Source: Macquaria australasica (lineage: Eukaryota; Chordata; Actinopteri; Centrarchiformes; Percichthyidae). Taken from it: a DNA stretch of 64,000 nt. The translations under genes and the position numbers were made by a program. Shown here piece by piece: positions 13,927 to 24,655 of this stretch. Location: assembly GCA_005408345.1 (NCBI GenBank), contig SEMN01000046.1, forward strand, positions 992,001 through 1,056,000, in the 5' to 3' direction. The stretch's first letter is position 1. Each line of letters begins with the position of its first letter. The notes below the pieces were generated by a model. It was not told the origin of the DNA, ran no database searches, and saw only the letters and a list, made by a program, of their open reading frames with translations.

Positions 13927-14203
13927 TATATAAACTTCAAACACTACAAAACTCCTGGATGAAAATGAAATGCCCCCTCCCTCCTCTTCATGCTTTTTCT
14001 CTCTAATCTACGTCTGTTTTAGACTGAAGTGTAGAGAAGAATATATCATTTTGCCGTGTTGTTTTAACAGTGGGAAAAAAATGTTTGCATTTCCGTATTT
14101 TGTTGTTAAGTGTTTTCTTTTTTTTCTTCTTTGCTTTTTGGATTTACCTCTGGAGGAGGGTTTGAACTCATTAATTCTGCAATAATGCAGAGAAACCAGC
14201 CTA

Positions 14204-14209
14204 CTTTAT
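14204..14209 (-). terminator. Candidate poly(A) signal for elovl8 copy 1
   Basis: TTTATT on the + strand (AATAAA on the minus strand) lies ~365 bp downstream of the elovl8 stop codon. It is the clearest canonical signal in that 3' flank, but no cleavage site can be shown from sequence. Confidence 0.35.
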
Positions 14210-14573
14210 TATTATATGTATAAAATGTACAGTTTGTTTACAGCAATCATTTGAACGTTTGTCATTTCTCAATTTAAGAAATAAATAATTGAAGAATGAT
14301 CACACAATGTCTCTTTTTTGACATCTGACACTATTTAAAATACAAAAAAAAGAAAGTACTCAAATTGATCACATTAGTTGTATTTGTCTGTAAAATATTC
14401 AATATTCTGTGGGCATGTTGTTCCCTCTAGTGGACACCATGTAGTACTGCAGACAGGAAACTTCTCTGTATAAAATCCCTCAAGCTGACGCAACACTTTG
14501 TCACACTATCATGTCAGCGCCTCCCATAAAGCCTCAGTGTGTTTGACGGTGTGTAACGCCTCACCACTGCCTC

Positions 14574-17500
14574 TTATTTCTGCTTCTTCTTGTTGAGGTA
14601 GCTCTGATAATAGAAGTTACTGAAGAGGATGATGAGGGTGATGCAGTAACCAAACACCATCAAGTTCATGGAGTTGGGGAAGTCGCACTCTGTGAGCAGG
14701 TTGTTGCCGGTGTGCAGGAGGAACAGCAGGAACTGCAGCTGGAGAGGCGGTTGGGGAAAAGTTCAGATTAGCTTCACAAACATCTTGTACGTGCAGTCAC
14801 AGTTCTTTTCATTCAGAGCAGGAGCCACTCACCAGCTGCAGGGACGTGAGGTATCGCTTCCACCACAGGTACTTCTGCATGTGAGGGCCGATCGCAGCCA
14901 GGCCGTAGTAAGAATACATCACGACGTGAACGAAGGTGTTGACCAGGCCGATGAAGAACGCTGGTACAAACAGAGGGACGCAAAAACATTCAGAGAAGCA
15001 ATAAGGAATGGGCTGTTGGATTTGAAGTCATAAAAACATGTAGCGAAAGGAGTGTTCAAGTATTGATAGTGAGTGAATTAAGTAGGCTATCAGAACTGGT
15101 ACAAGTTTAAACTTTGAAGAATACAAAGTGTGAGGCAGTTTAGTATTACAGTTTAGTTTTATTTTATTTTTTGTAATGTTTTCTCATCAGTGTCTTAGTT
15201 TTGTTCTTTTTGTCAATTTTTACAACCAACATGAATTTGAGCCAGGTTTTGTTGCTTCAGTTGGGCTCTTTTGTTCTTTCCCGTTTTATTTCAATTAGCA
15301 TGCGTGCTTTTGGATTATTATATACCATCACACAATACAGACACCTCTCACTCACTCGAGTTGTTTCTAAAACATCACTCCCGTCTTGAGCTTCTGGGGA
15401 CAAAACTGAATGCCCGATTTCTTTGGAATGAAAATAGTCGTGTTTAAAGGTGAATGAATACCAGCACAAATTACAGACTCTGCAGCCTCCTTCAATAATC
15501 CTTATTTATCAAACTCAAGTTTAGTGTCTTGTTGAAGGGGCGGACAAATCCTATAGTCAGTTAGTTTCTATACTTTTGTTATGAAAAGACCAAAACCAAC
15601 AACGTGTTAGTCCGTCTCTCAATACTTTCCAGCTTTCCTAACCCGTCTGTGGCTCTTAATCCAAAGCCCATTCGTTCCTACTGAAGACATACATTTCAAG
15701 GAACAGAGCCGGCCGCTGTAGTTTTTAGCAAACAGGAGTAAATAGTGTATTTGTTGGGGACTATTTTCAGCTGTGGATTAATACACATTTGGTGCTCTAG
15801 TGAGTATTTATGGCAGGAGTCCATGACGGTGAATGTTGCATTGATTCAAATTAAACTACTACTATTTCATGTAGCAACATGTCACGCAGTGCAAAAGAGC
15901 AGCTCATTTATGTGTTTTTAAACAGTGGAAGTCAATGGCACAGAGGAACAAGATATAACAGAGACAATACTTGTTAGTGGATCAATTCATTGTTACTTTT
16001 GGTCTTTTCATGGGATAAGTCAAATACGTCAATAAGACAAATATAGAATATCACCAGACTTTTTATATACATGTATATTAAAAAAACCTACAGTAGCTTG
16101 TGGATGGAGGATAAGTGATGACATCAGCATCCTTATCGCACTCACAGCAAATTACTAACATAGTTGACTTACACTGTCCCCCGGCCACATACTTGACTCC
16201 CGCCCACCAGTTGAAGATCATTGAGCAGTGATGGTAAACATGAAGGAATGTCACCTGACTGCTCTTCTTCCTCAGGATGAAGAAGAGCTGCTCATAGAGA
16301 GGAGCAGAGGAGACCATTATCAGTTGTAACTCTGCATACTTACACCCGAGTTTCACTGATGCTCTGATAAATGTTGTAACAAACACACCGTGTCACTGAG
16401 CTCTATGATCTTGGAGAAGAAAAACCACCAGCAGACTCTGGCCATCTGGAGAAAGGAGAGTTTGACATATTATTCATTTAATAACTGTATGTTTTATCTT
16501 TCACCTGTCTGGCAGGATTTTCTTTACTGTGAATTACATTTCACATGTAACACATAATGTGCACAAACACATCAAAGTGACTAAATGCATCAAGTGCGAC
16601 TTGCTTACCCTCATTGCCAGCGGGCTGGTGCTGTAATCTACAGGCTGACAGAGGTAGCTGTAGTTCGAGAGCCAGGACGTGACCAGGAACTGGTAAATAT
16701 TCATACAATGACTTAATGAAACAATACACCACCAATATAACCACATCAGGAAACAGAAACTCCTAAGAGGAAGCAGCAGCTACGAGAATATAAACAAAAA
16801 CTGGAAATATTCAAGTAAAACTGAATATTTCCACCACTGCTGTAAAAAACAGAACAGAAAGCAGCACAAACACACCTCATAGAACATGTAGGCAGACAGG
16901 CCGACCATGGCAAAGTTGTAAACAATGAGAACCATTTTGAGGTCAACGGGTTGTCTGTGTTTCATCAGCCGAGGGCCGGCCCAGACCACAAAGAGGTAAA
17001 CCAGGAAGATGATCGCCACCGGGACGGGGGAGTAGACCAGCAGCCACGGGTCCGTCCTCTTGTCTGGAACACGATAAGAGCTCTGTGTCAGACTTTAAGG
17101 CATTATTTATAAATTAATAAATATATTACAGGACACATCTCTGGCTATAATTACAAGTTTTAAGAGCTGCCTTGATTTCCCCAAACTTTCAGCACTGATT
17201 AAAGATGATTTTTGTTTTATTCTGCACAGGGAATACATTTTTTATTTTTTTTTTTATTTTTTTTTACAGTTTGACTGTTAAGTGTGCAGTTTTGTGAATG
17301 TAAACCAAATCCAGATTCAAAAAGCCTAAAATATTTTTACTTGAGAAAAAGAAATGGCAGTTTCCACCTGATAATGAAAAGGTTCCTGTTCCTCTCACTC
17401 CTATATGTCCACCACTATAACAAGTTAATAGTGTTTAAAAAGTAGCATGATGGCAAATCATGTGACAAACCACAATGCCGGTGTTGTGCCGTTTTCCCAC

Positions 17501-20500
17501 TCCCTGGCAGAATCCTACTCCCCTTCACATCTGCGCTCTTCATTTGTGTTTATACACTTTCTACCACTCAACAAAGACCAGAACATCACAAGAGGAGCAA
17601 CTTAAAACAAAAAAAGCGATCCTATATTTAAGGTTTCAGGTTTTAAGATGAACACATCGCAATGCGAACATCAGAATTGCACTAGTGATAGACGATCCAT
17701 AATGTACGCCATAACATCCACGATAACAAGCTACGAGAGCACTTAGAATGCTTAATAGTTTACAAGTAATACATTTATGTGGGCCTATTAGATTATTTAT
17801 ACTGCCAGAATTCAGCTCTGGACCTCTCCTCATTGAAGCGCATGAAAGACAAGTTCTCCCGCACCCAGCCGAGTGGCTACTTGCTGGTCAGGATAGTCGC
17901 TACACAAGTGAAAACCTTCTCTCACTTGGACAATTGGAATCATTTTGGAACACACACGCATTGGGTTGCGGCACTGAAAAAGTCAGTCATGTCTTCTGGA
18001 TAATAGCGAATCCATCATCTCCGCGAAAGGAAGGAAAAGTTACGAGCGCCGACTAACAAAAGTCAAAGGAGGTCCCCGGTTAGTGCATACACCTGTGTGA
18101 ATGTTTGAGTTGCTTGGTTGAAAGTGCCTTGCTCTGTACATGCGGTAGTGGGCTGCGTTGTGCCAGATGGTGTGCATTCAAGTCGTTAATGATTGTGTTG
18201 GCTTGCTATGAATTCATGTAAATGGAAAGAAAGAGGATATCGTTGAACTGGTCATGTGAATACGATTGTGTTGTTTGGACGAAGGGCTGTGCGCAAGGCC
18301 TCAGTGCAGAGCAGCACTCGTGTTGAGGCGAAGTCTCTTAAAGCGACAATACGAACTTATTGGAAATGAATGATTTGAAATGTGTTACGGCTGAAACTGA
18401 ATCCACAGGAATGCAATGTGATGTAATTGGAAAAAGAACAAGAAGTCCTACTTGTAAAGGAGTCTCAGTGATAATTAAAAGGCTTCAAAAGGAAAGGAGT
18501 GTCAATTTTAAACAGGCAAGCAAATTAAAGGCAAAAATCACAACTCTCTTGGCTTCCAAGGAAAATGTCTCAAATTCAACCCAAAGGCAAATGAATTTGT
18601 GCCGAAAGGGAACAAGCTTACTTTGGATCAAGCAGTGTTTCCCACAGAGATCCTGGGGGGAGGACCCTGAACCTTCTAGGGGGGTCCCCCCAGGAAGAAA
18701 CTTTTTTAAATTTTAGTTAAATGCATCAATCTGGTGCACTTTGAGAGCAAAATTAAGAAAGGTACATCTGTTTAACACAGTTCACAAAATACGTTAGAGC
18801 AGATTTGAGCAAAAGTGGTTACCTGTGTTGAACAGGTTTATTGAGATGGAGTTACATCACTATTGACAAACATTGCACCTTGCATTTGGACATTTAATTT
18901 TCCTAGGCTTTGAGAAAAAGTTCCAGTGCTGGTAGACTGGTAGTCTAATGTACTCATTTTACTCTCAACTTACTTTTTTTTTTTCTGAGGCTGCCCAAAA
19001 AACTGACGAATGTAACCCTTCCTCATGATGACACTCACTGTGAATGAAAGCTGGCAGTAATACTACTTGCACTTTAATCAAATATCTGCCACTTGCAAGA
19101 TATAAGTCGTTGCATACAAATTCAAGCTGGCAGCTGCGAGCGAGAAATAAAACTGGGATAGACATGACAACTGAGTCATACTAGGAAACTTTTCCTATTT
19201 TCTAATCTAGGCTAGCTAGTTAACTACTTAATGTCGTGTCCTCAAAATGCCGCCAGAAATGTTGTTCCAGTGTGTATGTGTGTTTGTGTGTAAATTTGCG
19301 CATACAACACGGGGGTGCTGACAACTAGCAAGTAACTTATAAATGAATCGAGACACTCTGATTGGCTGTAACTACATCCACTGGAGCCAATAGCAGTGTC
19401 CGATATGGACATGTGATCTTTACACTCTAGTATGTCACCATTAGTTAATGAACGGGAAACACTGGATCAAGGCTCAAGAGCACCACCTATTTCATCTACA
19501 TATGATGTGCGACCAAAAGTAAATATATATTTCTATAAAGTGCAATATCATGGAACTTCAGTAGCAAAGGATGTCATTCTCAGGCAACAGGCACAACCAA
19601 GCACTGGAATGTCTCACACAACTACTTTAAAGCATCAGTCTCAAAATGCTTTCACAGCCCCCACAGCTGTATCTCTCAGGTCGGTAGCTACACAGGAACA
19701 ACGGCTTCACTATACACAGAACACTTCACCAGTGCAAAATACAGTTGACCAGGAGGCCATATGTGGAATCATGCAAAGACAAAATGAAATCACCACAATG
19801 CTTGTTCAACAGCAAACGCCAGCTTCTTTACCACAAAGAGACATCACCGTATTTGATGGTGATCCATTGCAGTACATTTCCTTTATTAGGACTTTTGAAC
19901 ATTGTGTTGAAGAGAGAACCAGCAGTTATCAAGACTGTTTGTATTTTTTGGAACAATACACCAGGGGCCACCCAGAGAGCTGGTGCGAAGCTGCTTACAT
20001 ATGACCCCACAACAAGGATATCAAAGAGCAAAAGGTCTTTTGAAAGAACACTTTGGTGATGAATACAGAATAGCAACAGCCTATATGGACAAAGCATTTG
20101 GATGGCATGTTGTTAAAGCAGAGGATGTTCAGGCACTGCATGAATTTGCGCTGTTCCTAAGAGGATGATGCAATGCTATGGCAGAGATACAGCACATGGA
20201 AGAGTTGAACATTCCATCAAACATGAGGCGTGTCGTAATGAAGTGGCCATATAAGCTGCGGGAAAGATGAAGGTCTACAGCTTACAAGATACAAGAACAA
20301 CGAGGCTACAGGGCCACATTCCCAGATATGGTGAACTTTCTGGAGAACCAAGTCAAGATCTTGTCTCATCCACTTTTTGGTGACATTTCAGATGCACGAC
20401 CAAGCACCATGATAAAGGCTGTAAATAGGAGCAAACCGCTACCCAGGAGCAACAAAGGAAGCTGTTTTGCAACAACCATTGCAGTTACCAGCCATGCTGT

Positions 20501-22676
20501 AACTCCTAAGCCCACGGAGCACAAGATCCCACATCAGCCCATAACATCTAAGAAGTTGTGCTCCGAATCCTGCCTTTACTGTGAAGAATTACATCCATTA
20601 TTCAAGTGTTCAAGACTGAATACATTTTCTCAAAGGGAGAAAATTAAATTCCTGACAGGAAAAGGAATCTGTTTTGGATGCTTAAAGGCTGGTCACATGA
20701 GCAAGGAATGCAGAAGTCGTCTGACCTGTGATGAATGCACTCTAAAACACCAGACTATTCTGCACATACACAATAAGGACAAAGTGAACAAACCACAGGA
20801 AACACCAATCAGTAGTGCACTTGTCTCTCTTCAGGCATGTGGTTGTACTAGGGCCGGAGACCAAGACTGTACCCTTTCCATTGTTCCAGTGCAGTTGAAA
20901 TCTAAGAAAGGAGATAAGGTGCTGCAGACCTTTGCTTTCTTAGACCCTGGAAGTACAGCAACCTTTTGTACCAACAGTTTCATGAAGAGGCTGAATCAAC
21001 AGAGTACAAAGACCAACATTTATTTGCGCACTATGGGCCAAGAAAAGGCTGTTGAAAGCCAAATCCTTACAGGACTGGAGGTGTCTAAATTGCACGGTAA
21101 CCAATTTGTGGAGCTCCTAGAGACGTTTACTGGTGGCAGATTAGAGACAAATACCCTAACTCCTTTAACAACTACGTTGGCTACAAGGAAGCACAATTTA
21201 GGTGAAATTAAAAACTGTGTTCAGTGTTCCTGCATGTGAGTTCATTACCTCAAAGAAAAACTACATTTTATTTTTTATACATTTATTTTATAGAAGTACA
21301 CATTTTTTCAGTGTCTCTTTTTACAAGTTTTTCAAAAGGTATTTCAAAAGGTATTTATAATAAACAAACTATGGTACTGTAAACCACACTCTCAGGACTT
21401 CTTTCTTTTCTTGATCCCATTGTTGTCATTGCTCATGTAGCTGAGGTCATGTCCTTTATGGAGAGAGAGAAAAAAGGCAAGAATCATAACCTACACACTG
21501 ACAAGTCAACCAGTAGGTAAATTCATTACATGGGTATACATCAGCAGAAATGTATAAAGTATAAGCATGGGTGTCATTTTGGCAGGGGGGGGGGGGAATC
21601 AGGCTAATGATATTCAATTAAATGACTTTACAGTGGCATATAATCCACAGAATAGGAGACTGAGCATAAGTGGTAACTAACATGTCTAGAGTATTGGAGA
21701 CAAATGCATCTTGCCATTACAGGGCATGATTTGTAGGCCTGACTTCTCAGTGAATCATAATCAAACACAGCGGTTCCTTGTGATAGATCAGATAGGAAGT
21801 TATTTTGATAGAGGTAACGTTAGTGAGCAAGCAAACTAACAGAGTCTGGATGAATTAGCTGACGTCCTCACCTCTAGACAGTATTTAGCAACGTTAGCTC
21901 ACACTGCCCAGCTAAAATCACAATATATTCCACATCCTTTGCAGCAATGTTAGCTTACCTGGTCGTTTGTTGACGTTAGCAGACTCGATTTCTAATGTAA
22001 CGTTAGCTACGGTGAGGAGCTGCTTCTTCTTTTGCTTTTATTTCGGCTGTTGGGGAGCTGAACCTGTAGCTGCAGAGAGGTCAGGCACTCGGGAGCGCGC
22101 ATTACGTCACAAAATCCGACCCGTGTCCCCTACACAGAAATCAGTCCGAGAAGGTCGGGAAAGCCCTCATGTTTTAAGTTACATTACAGCAATATAAAGT
22201 GATTACTACATGTAAAATGTTGTGAAAAGTTACATACAGTACATTTAAAACCTAAAACCTTAAATATAGGATCGCTATTTTGTGGCAAGTTGCTCCTCTT
22301 GTGATGTTCTGGTCTCTGTTGAGTGGTAGAAAGATGTATAAACACTAATTTTGTCGGAAGGAAGAGCGCAGATGTGACACTAAGAGGCAGATCGAACTAA
22401 ATGAAAATAAGCGGCACTGACAATAAGCGAATGCGCGTTCACGCGAAGGGGAGTAGGATTCTGCCGGGGAGTGGGAACACGGCACAAACACACACACACA
22501 CATTCAGGCTTGTTTTTACAGACTGGGAATCTCTTCTACAACTACAACAGATATAAGTTTGCTGCAAAACTAAAGCAAAATGAACTGAATGTGAGGGGGG
22601 AAATAATCATCATCGTACCTCCATTGTCCACTAGCCTCTGGTGCACAGATAGGACAGTTTGCCAGGCAGAAGCCAT
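14574..22676 (-). CDS. elovl8: Very-long-chain fatty acid elongase Elovl8, copy 1
   Basis: Seven coding exons on the minus strand: 22619-22676, 16876-17063, 16609-16689, 16389-16445, 16173-16287, 14833-14960 and 14574-14738. They join in frame to 263 residues, starting [10 protein letters not shown] and ending KKKQK, a KKXX-type ER-retrieval end. ELOVL enzymes are multi-pass ER membrane proteins that perform the condensing step of fatty acid elongation from acyl-CoA and malonyl-CoA. The diagnostic histidine box is [13 protein letters not shown] in exon 5, followed by KYVAGGQ, with FFILRKK just before it. The short C terminus and N-terminal sequence fit Elovl8 (formerly elovl4-like) better than Elovl4, which is usually over 300 residues. 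The a or b paralogue cannot be decided here. Intron 1 is enlarged by a 5-kb mobile element. Splice sites and frame remain intact, so it may be functional. Confidence 0.88.
14961..16172 (-). other. elovl8 copy 1 intron 5 with extra sequence
   Basis: The intron between elovl8 exons 5 and 6 in copy 1 is ~1.2 kb but only ~0.68 kb in copies 2 and 3. The extra segment (about 15535-16065) has no counterpart at 28868 or 37227, where the others read GTTGAAGCTAATAGACTTTT. No coding sequence is recognisable in it. Either copy 1 gained an insertion or the ancestor of copies 2 and 3 lost it. Confidence 0.65.
17484..17646 (+). repeat. Left terminal inverted repeat of the 5-kb element
   Basis: About 160 bp that pair in inverse complement with 22246-22487. 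Relative to the right arm it lacks ~75 bp after the CCTACTCCCCTT block. Otherwise the matching runs are long (for example CTACCACTCAACA-AGACCAGAAC, one mismatch). Confidence 0.8.
18360..21239 (+). pseudogene. Broken gag/protease region of a BEL/Pao-type retrotransposon
   Basis: Several open segments in different frames together look like a BEL/Pao Gag-protease region: 18360-18632, 19465-20004, 19983-20168 and 20328-21239. The second has the [16 protein letters not shown] motif of DUF1759-type Gag domains. The last has a Cys/His knuckle region ([14 protein letters not shown]) and then a retropepsin-like [11 protein letters not shown] motif with DPGS in place of the usual DTG/DSG. The frame is broken by a MITE insertion, a shift or stop near 19990-20170 and a further break before 20328. 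Reverse transcriptase, RNase H and integrase are absent, so it cannot be autonomous. No intact coding product is predicted. Confidence 0.75.
18633..19463. mobile_element. hAT-type MITE nested in the gag region
   Basis: An ~830-bp insertion starting CAGTGTTTCCCACAGAGATC and ending GGGAAACACT. The 8-bp sequence GGATCAAG precedes it (18625-18632) and follows it (19464-19471), the duplication size expected for hAT elements. The gag-like frame stops making sense at the left end and resumes at the right. It has no transposase. Confidence 0.8.
21400..22200 (-). other. Possible small spliced unit inside the 5-kb element
   Basis: On the minus strand, a donor-like CAG|GTAAGC at ~21958 follows a GC-richer segment (about 21958-22200). 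An acceptor with a pyrimidine tract (TTTTTTCTCTCTCTCCATAAAG) precedes a short open segment at about 21400-21458 that reads [19 protein letters not shown] and then stops. This could be a promoter with a first exon plus a terminal exon captured from a host gene. No family is recognised and the unit may be fortuitous. Confidence 0.25.
22246..22487 (-). repeat. Right terminal inverted repeat of the 5-kb element
   Basis: About 240 bp, the fuller of the two arms. Read on the minus strand it starts TTGTGCCGTGTTCCCACTCC and ends near AGCGATCCTATATTTAAGG, which the left arm shares at 17616-17634. Confidence 0.8.
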
Positions 22677-22765
22677 CTGGAAACAGAAAGGAAGTGAATG
22701 AGTAAAGATGAAAAACACTAAAATCTGTAGTAGTTAGAGACAAAACTCTGCTAACTGATGCTCAC

Positions 22766-22935
22766 CTTGCAAACGGTGTTTCAGCAGTAAACGTCAGTGG
22801 CAACGCTGGAGAACCTTTGGACACTGTCTGGCAAACAACTAGTAGCAAAGTTCAACTTGCTGCCAAAATCCAGGTCCTCGTCCTGAGCTTGATGAATGAA
22901 GTGGAGCGACCAGCCGCACCCGAAACAGTGCTGCT
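22766..22935 (-). other. Probable 5' non-coding exon of elovl8 copy 1
   Basis: Read on the minus strand, a GC-rich stretch ends in a strong donor, GCAAG|GTGAGC, just upstream of the coding first exon at 22619-22676, which has its own acceptor-like CTTTCTGTTTCCAG. The same arrangement is at 30604 and 38966 in copies 2 and 3. The 5' boundary is approximate. Confidence 0.5.
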
Positions 22936-23105
22936 GTAACAGACTTCACTGCAGCCAAGTAACCAATAAAACACTGCACACAGTTACTGTGCGCAGTTGT
23001 CTTTAACCTGCATACCACTGAATGACAGTGAAGAAAATACCGAGATCTGGATCATTCCTGCTTTTCTTTTATCTTTTTGGCAGGTTCAGTTGATTACGTT
23101 TAACA

Positions 23106-23120
23106 CAGCAGGGGGCGCTG
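23106..23120 (+). promoter_or_regulatory. CTCF-like motif upstream of elovl8 copy 1
   Basis: CAGCAGGGGGCGCTG matches the core of the vertebrate CTCF consensus (AGGGGGCGCT). Equivalents lie at 30957-30971 and 39319-39333 in the other units, each a few hundred bp upstream of the elovl8 5' exon. Binding is inferred only. Confidence 0.45.
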
Positions 23121-23990
23121 TTTCGTACTATAATGTGACCTACTGTCAATATTAGGATTTTATTTTTTATTTGTGGCTTATGTTTTGTATATTTCCATGT
23201 ATTTATTATACCGTATATATTTGTTTCAACAAAATAAACGCACCCTCTTGTCCATCAAGGAATAAATGCAGATAGATAGATTTGGCAATAATAAACGTAA
23301 ATGCAAGACTACAAAGTCTGTGAGATAACAGACCAGAGTTCAGTGCTGTAACACAGTTTGCAACAGTCAAACTGATTCTTATCTTACATACTGCTTGTAA
23401 AACATGTATTAAGCCGACATGAAATGGCTGCAAATGTTAGGATGCCATACAGATGTAACTTCATAGTAAGACTAGTCATAATAAAAATGATTAAAAGCCT
23501 GATCTACCATGAGTACACTGCTCTACATTCCTATTTTCCCTACAGGAAAATCATAGGAGCAATATACAGATTGTTTTCATTTTATAACAATTTAAAAACT
23601 TCTTAAAATAATTTGATGGCAACGTTAAAGGTGGAATCTGTCACTAGTACAGGATTATAGAATATGGTAGATTTTTGTAAAGGGTTTTTAAATATATAAA
23701 TATACAGAAGTGCTTACCTTAGAGGTTTGTTCTTTCTGACTGTCCACAGAATCACAAAGCTTCACAATCTGCAGGAGAGTTAACATATTGATCCCATTCA
23801 TGGATTGTTCACAGACTACACATGAACAGATGTGGACACTCGCTCACTCCTGCTGCCACATCTTTCTGAAACAAACTCAACGACCAACTACAACTACAAC
23901 TGCCCTTCACGCTCTCTGAGACTCAGTTTAATAATCACAGTAACCAAAAAACTTGAACTGAAAATCGCTGAAATGAAACTACAGCAAGTG

Positions 23991-24003
23991 CCACCAGAGG
24001 GCG
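23991..24003 (+). promoter_or_regulatory. CTCF-like motif created at a deletion junction
   Basis: CCACCAGAGGGCG fits the CTCF consensus CCASYAGRKGGC well. It lies where the mutyh fragment lost an exon; the intact gene reads GAGCCATCAGAGGGCAATT at the corresponding place (about 41237-41255). The same motif is at 32353-32365 in copy 2. Confidence 0.4.
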
Positions 24004-24054
24004 ATTACACAGCTACAGAAGGAGTTTGTGTGCATATAAAAGTGTGTATGACAG

Positions 24055-24620
24055 GGAGACCGGGGGCAATTGTAACAATTTTTGTATTTTATGTAATTAC
24101 TCAAAAACCTCTTGAACTATTTGGATACAATTTTAAGTAACTTGTGTTCTACTTGTTAACAGTCATCAAATGTTTTTACAATCTTAGAGTCAGAATATTG
24201 ATTCAAACACTAGAAGTCAAATGTTACATTTGCCCCCGCATACAGGGATGATAGTAACAGCATATGGGGCAATTGTAACAATGCATGTAGGCCTAGGCCT
24301 AATACCTTCATATAAATACCAAGGAACACAATAAACATCTAAGAATATAGATATGGTTAAAACAATGTAATACCCATTGAACAATAATTCCAGTTTAACC
24401 AGTCCTGCAAAATGCCTAAAATGCCTGTCCAAGGTTTGGAGTAGGCCTATATGTATATTCTTGGGCTTAATTTCTTGCTGTGGCTTTAACAAACCCCATA
24501 GTGTTGCATATAATTTTTTTCTCCATTTCCTAGGCCTAGGCTACATACATCAACAAATCAATTCTGTAATTAGGTGCAATGATAGAATATTTATGATAGG
24601 AATATTTTATGTTATATAAA

Positions 24621-24655
<35 letters not shown>

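Larger units (their letters stand above)
17484..22487. mobile_element. 5-kb element with long terminal inverted repeats in elovl8 copy 1 intron 1
   Basis: Copies 2 and 3 have short, uninterrupted sequence here; copy 1 has ~5.0 kb extra. Its two ends are inverted complements: the left starts TTGTGCCGTTTTCCCACTCC and the right ends CGGCACAA, with long internal matches such as AGAATCCTACTCCCCTT and ACCAGAACATCACAAGAGGA. The interior holds a broken BEL/Pao-type gag/protease region on the + strand and a possible small spliced unit on the minus strand. No transposase, reverse transcriptase or integrase was seen. No target duplication is clear, and ~50 bp present in copies 2 and 3 are missing at the insertion point. 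It could be a DNA transposon that captured retroelement DNA, or a rearranged retroelement with inverted LTRs. Confidence 0.75.

Noticed and set aside
14574..22676. Assigning the elongase genes to elovl4
   Set aside because: The product is only 263 residues with an early KKXX end, and the box context [14 protein letters not shown] fits Elovl8 better than Elovl4, which has a longer C terminus.
23832..24140. Open frame of ~100 codons in mutyh fragments (also 32194-32502)
   Set aside because: It spans mutyh intron remains, a deletion junction and the edge of the ~1-kb insertion, so it is fortuitous.
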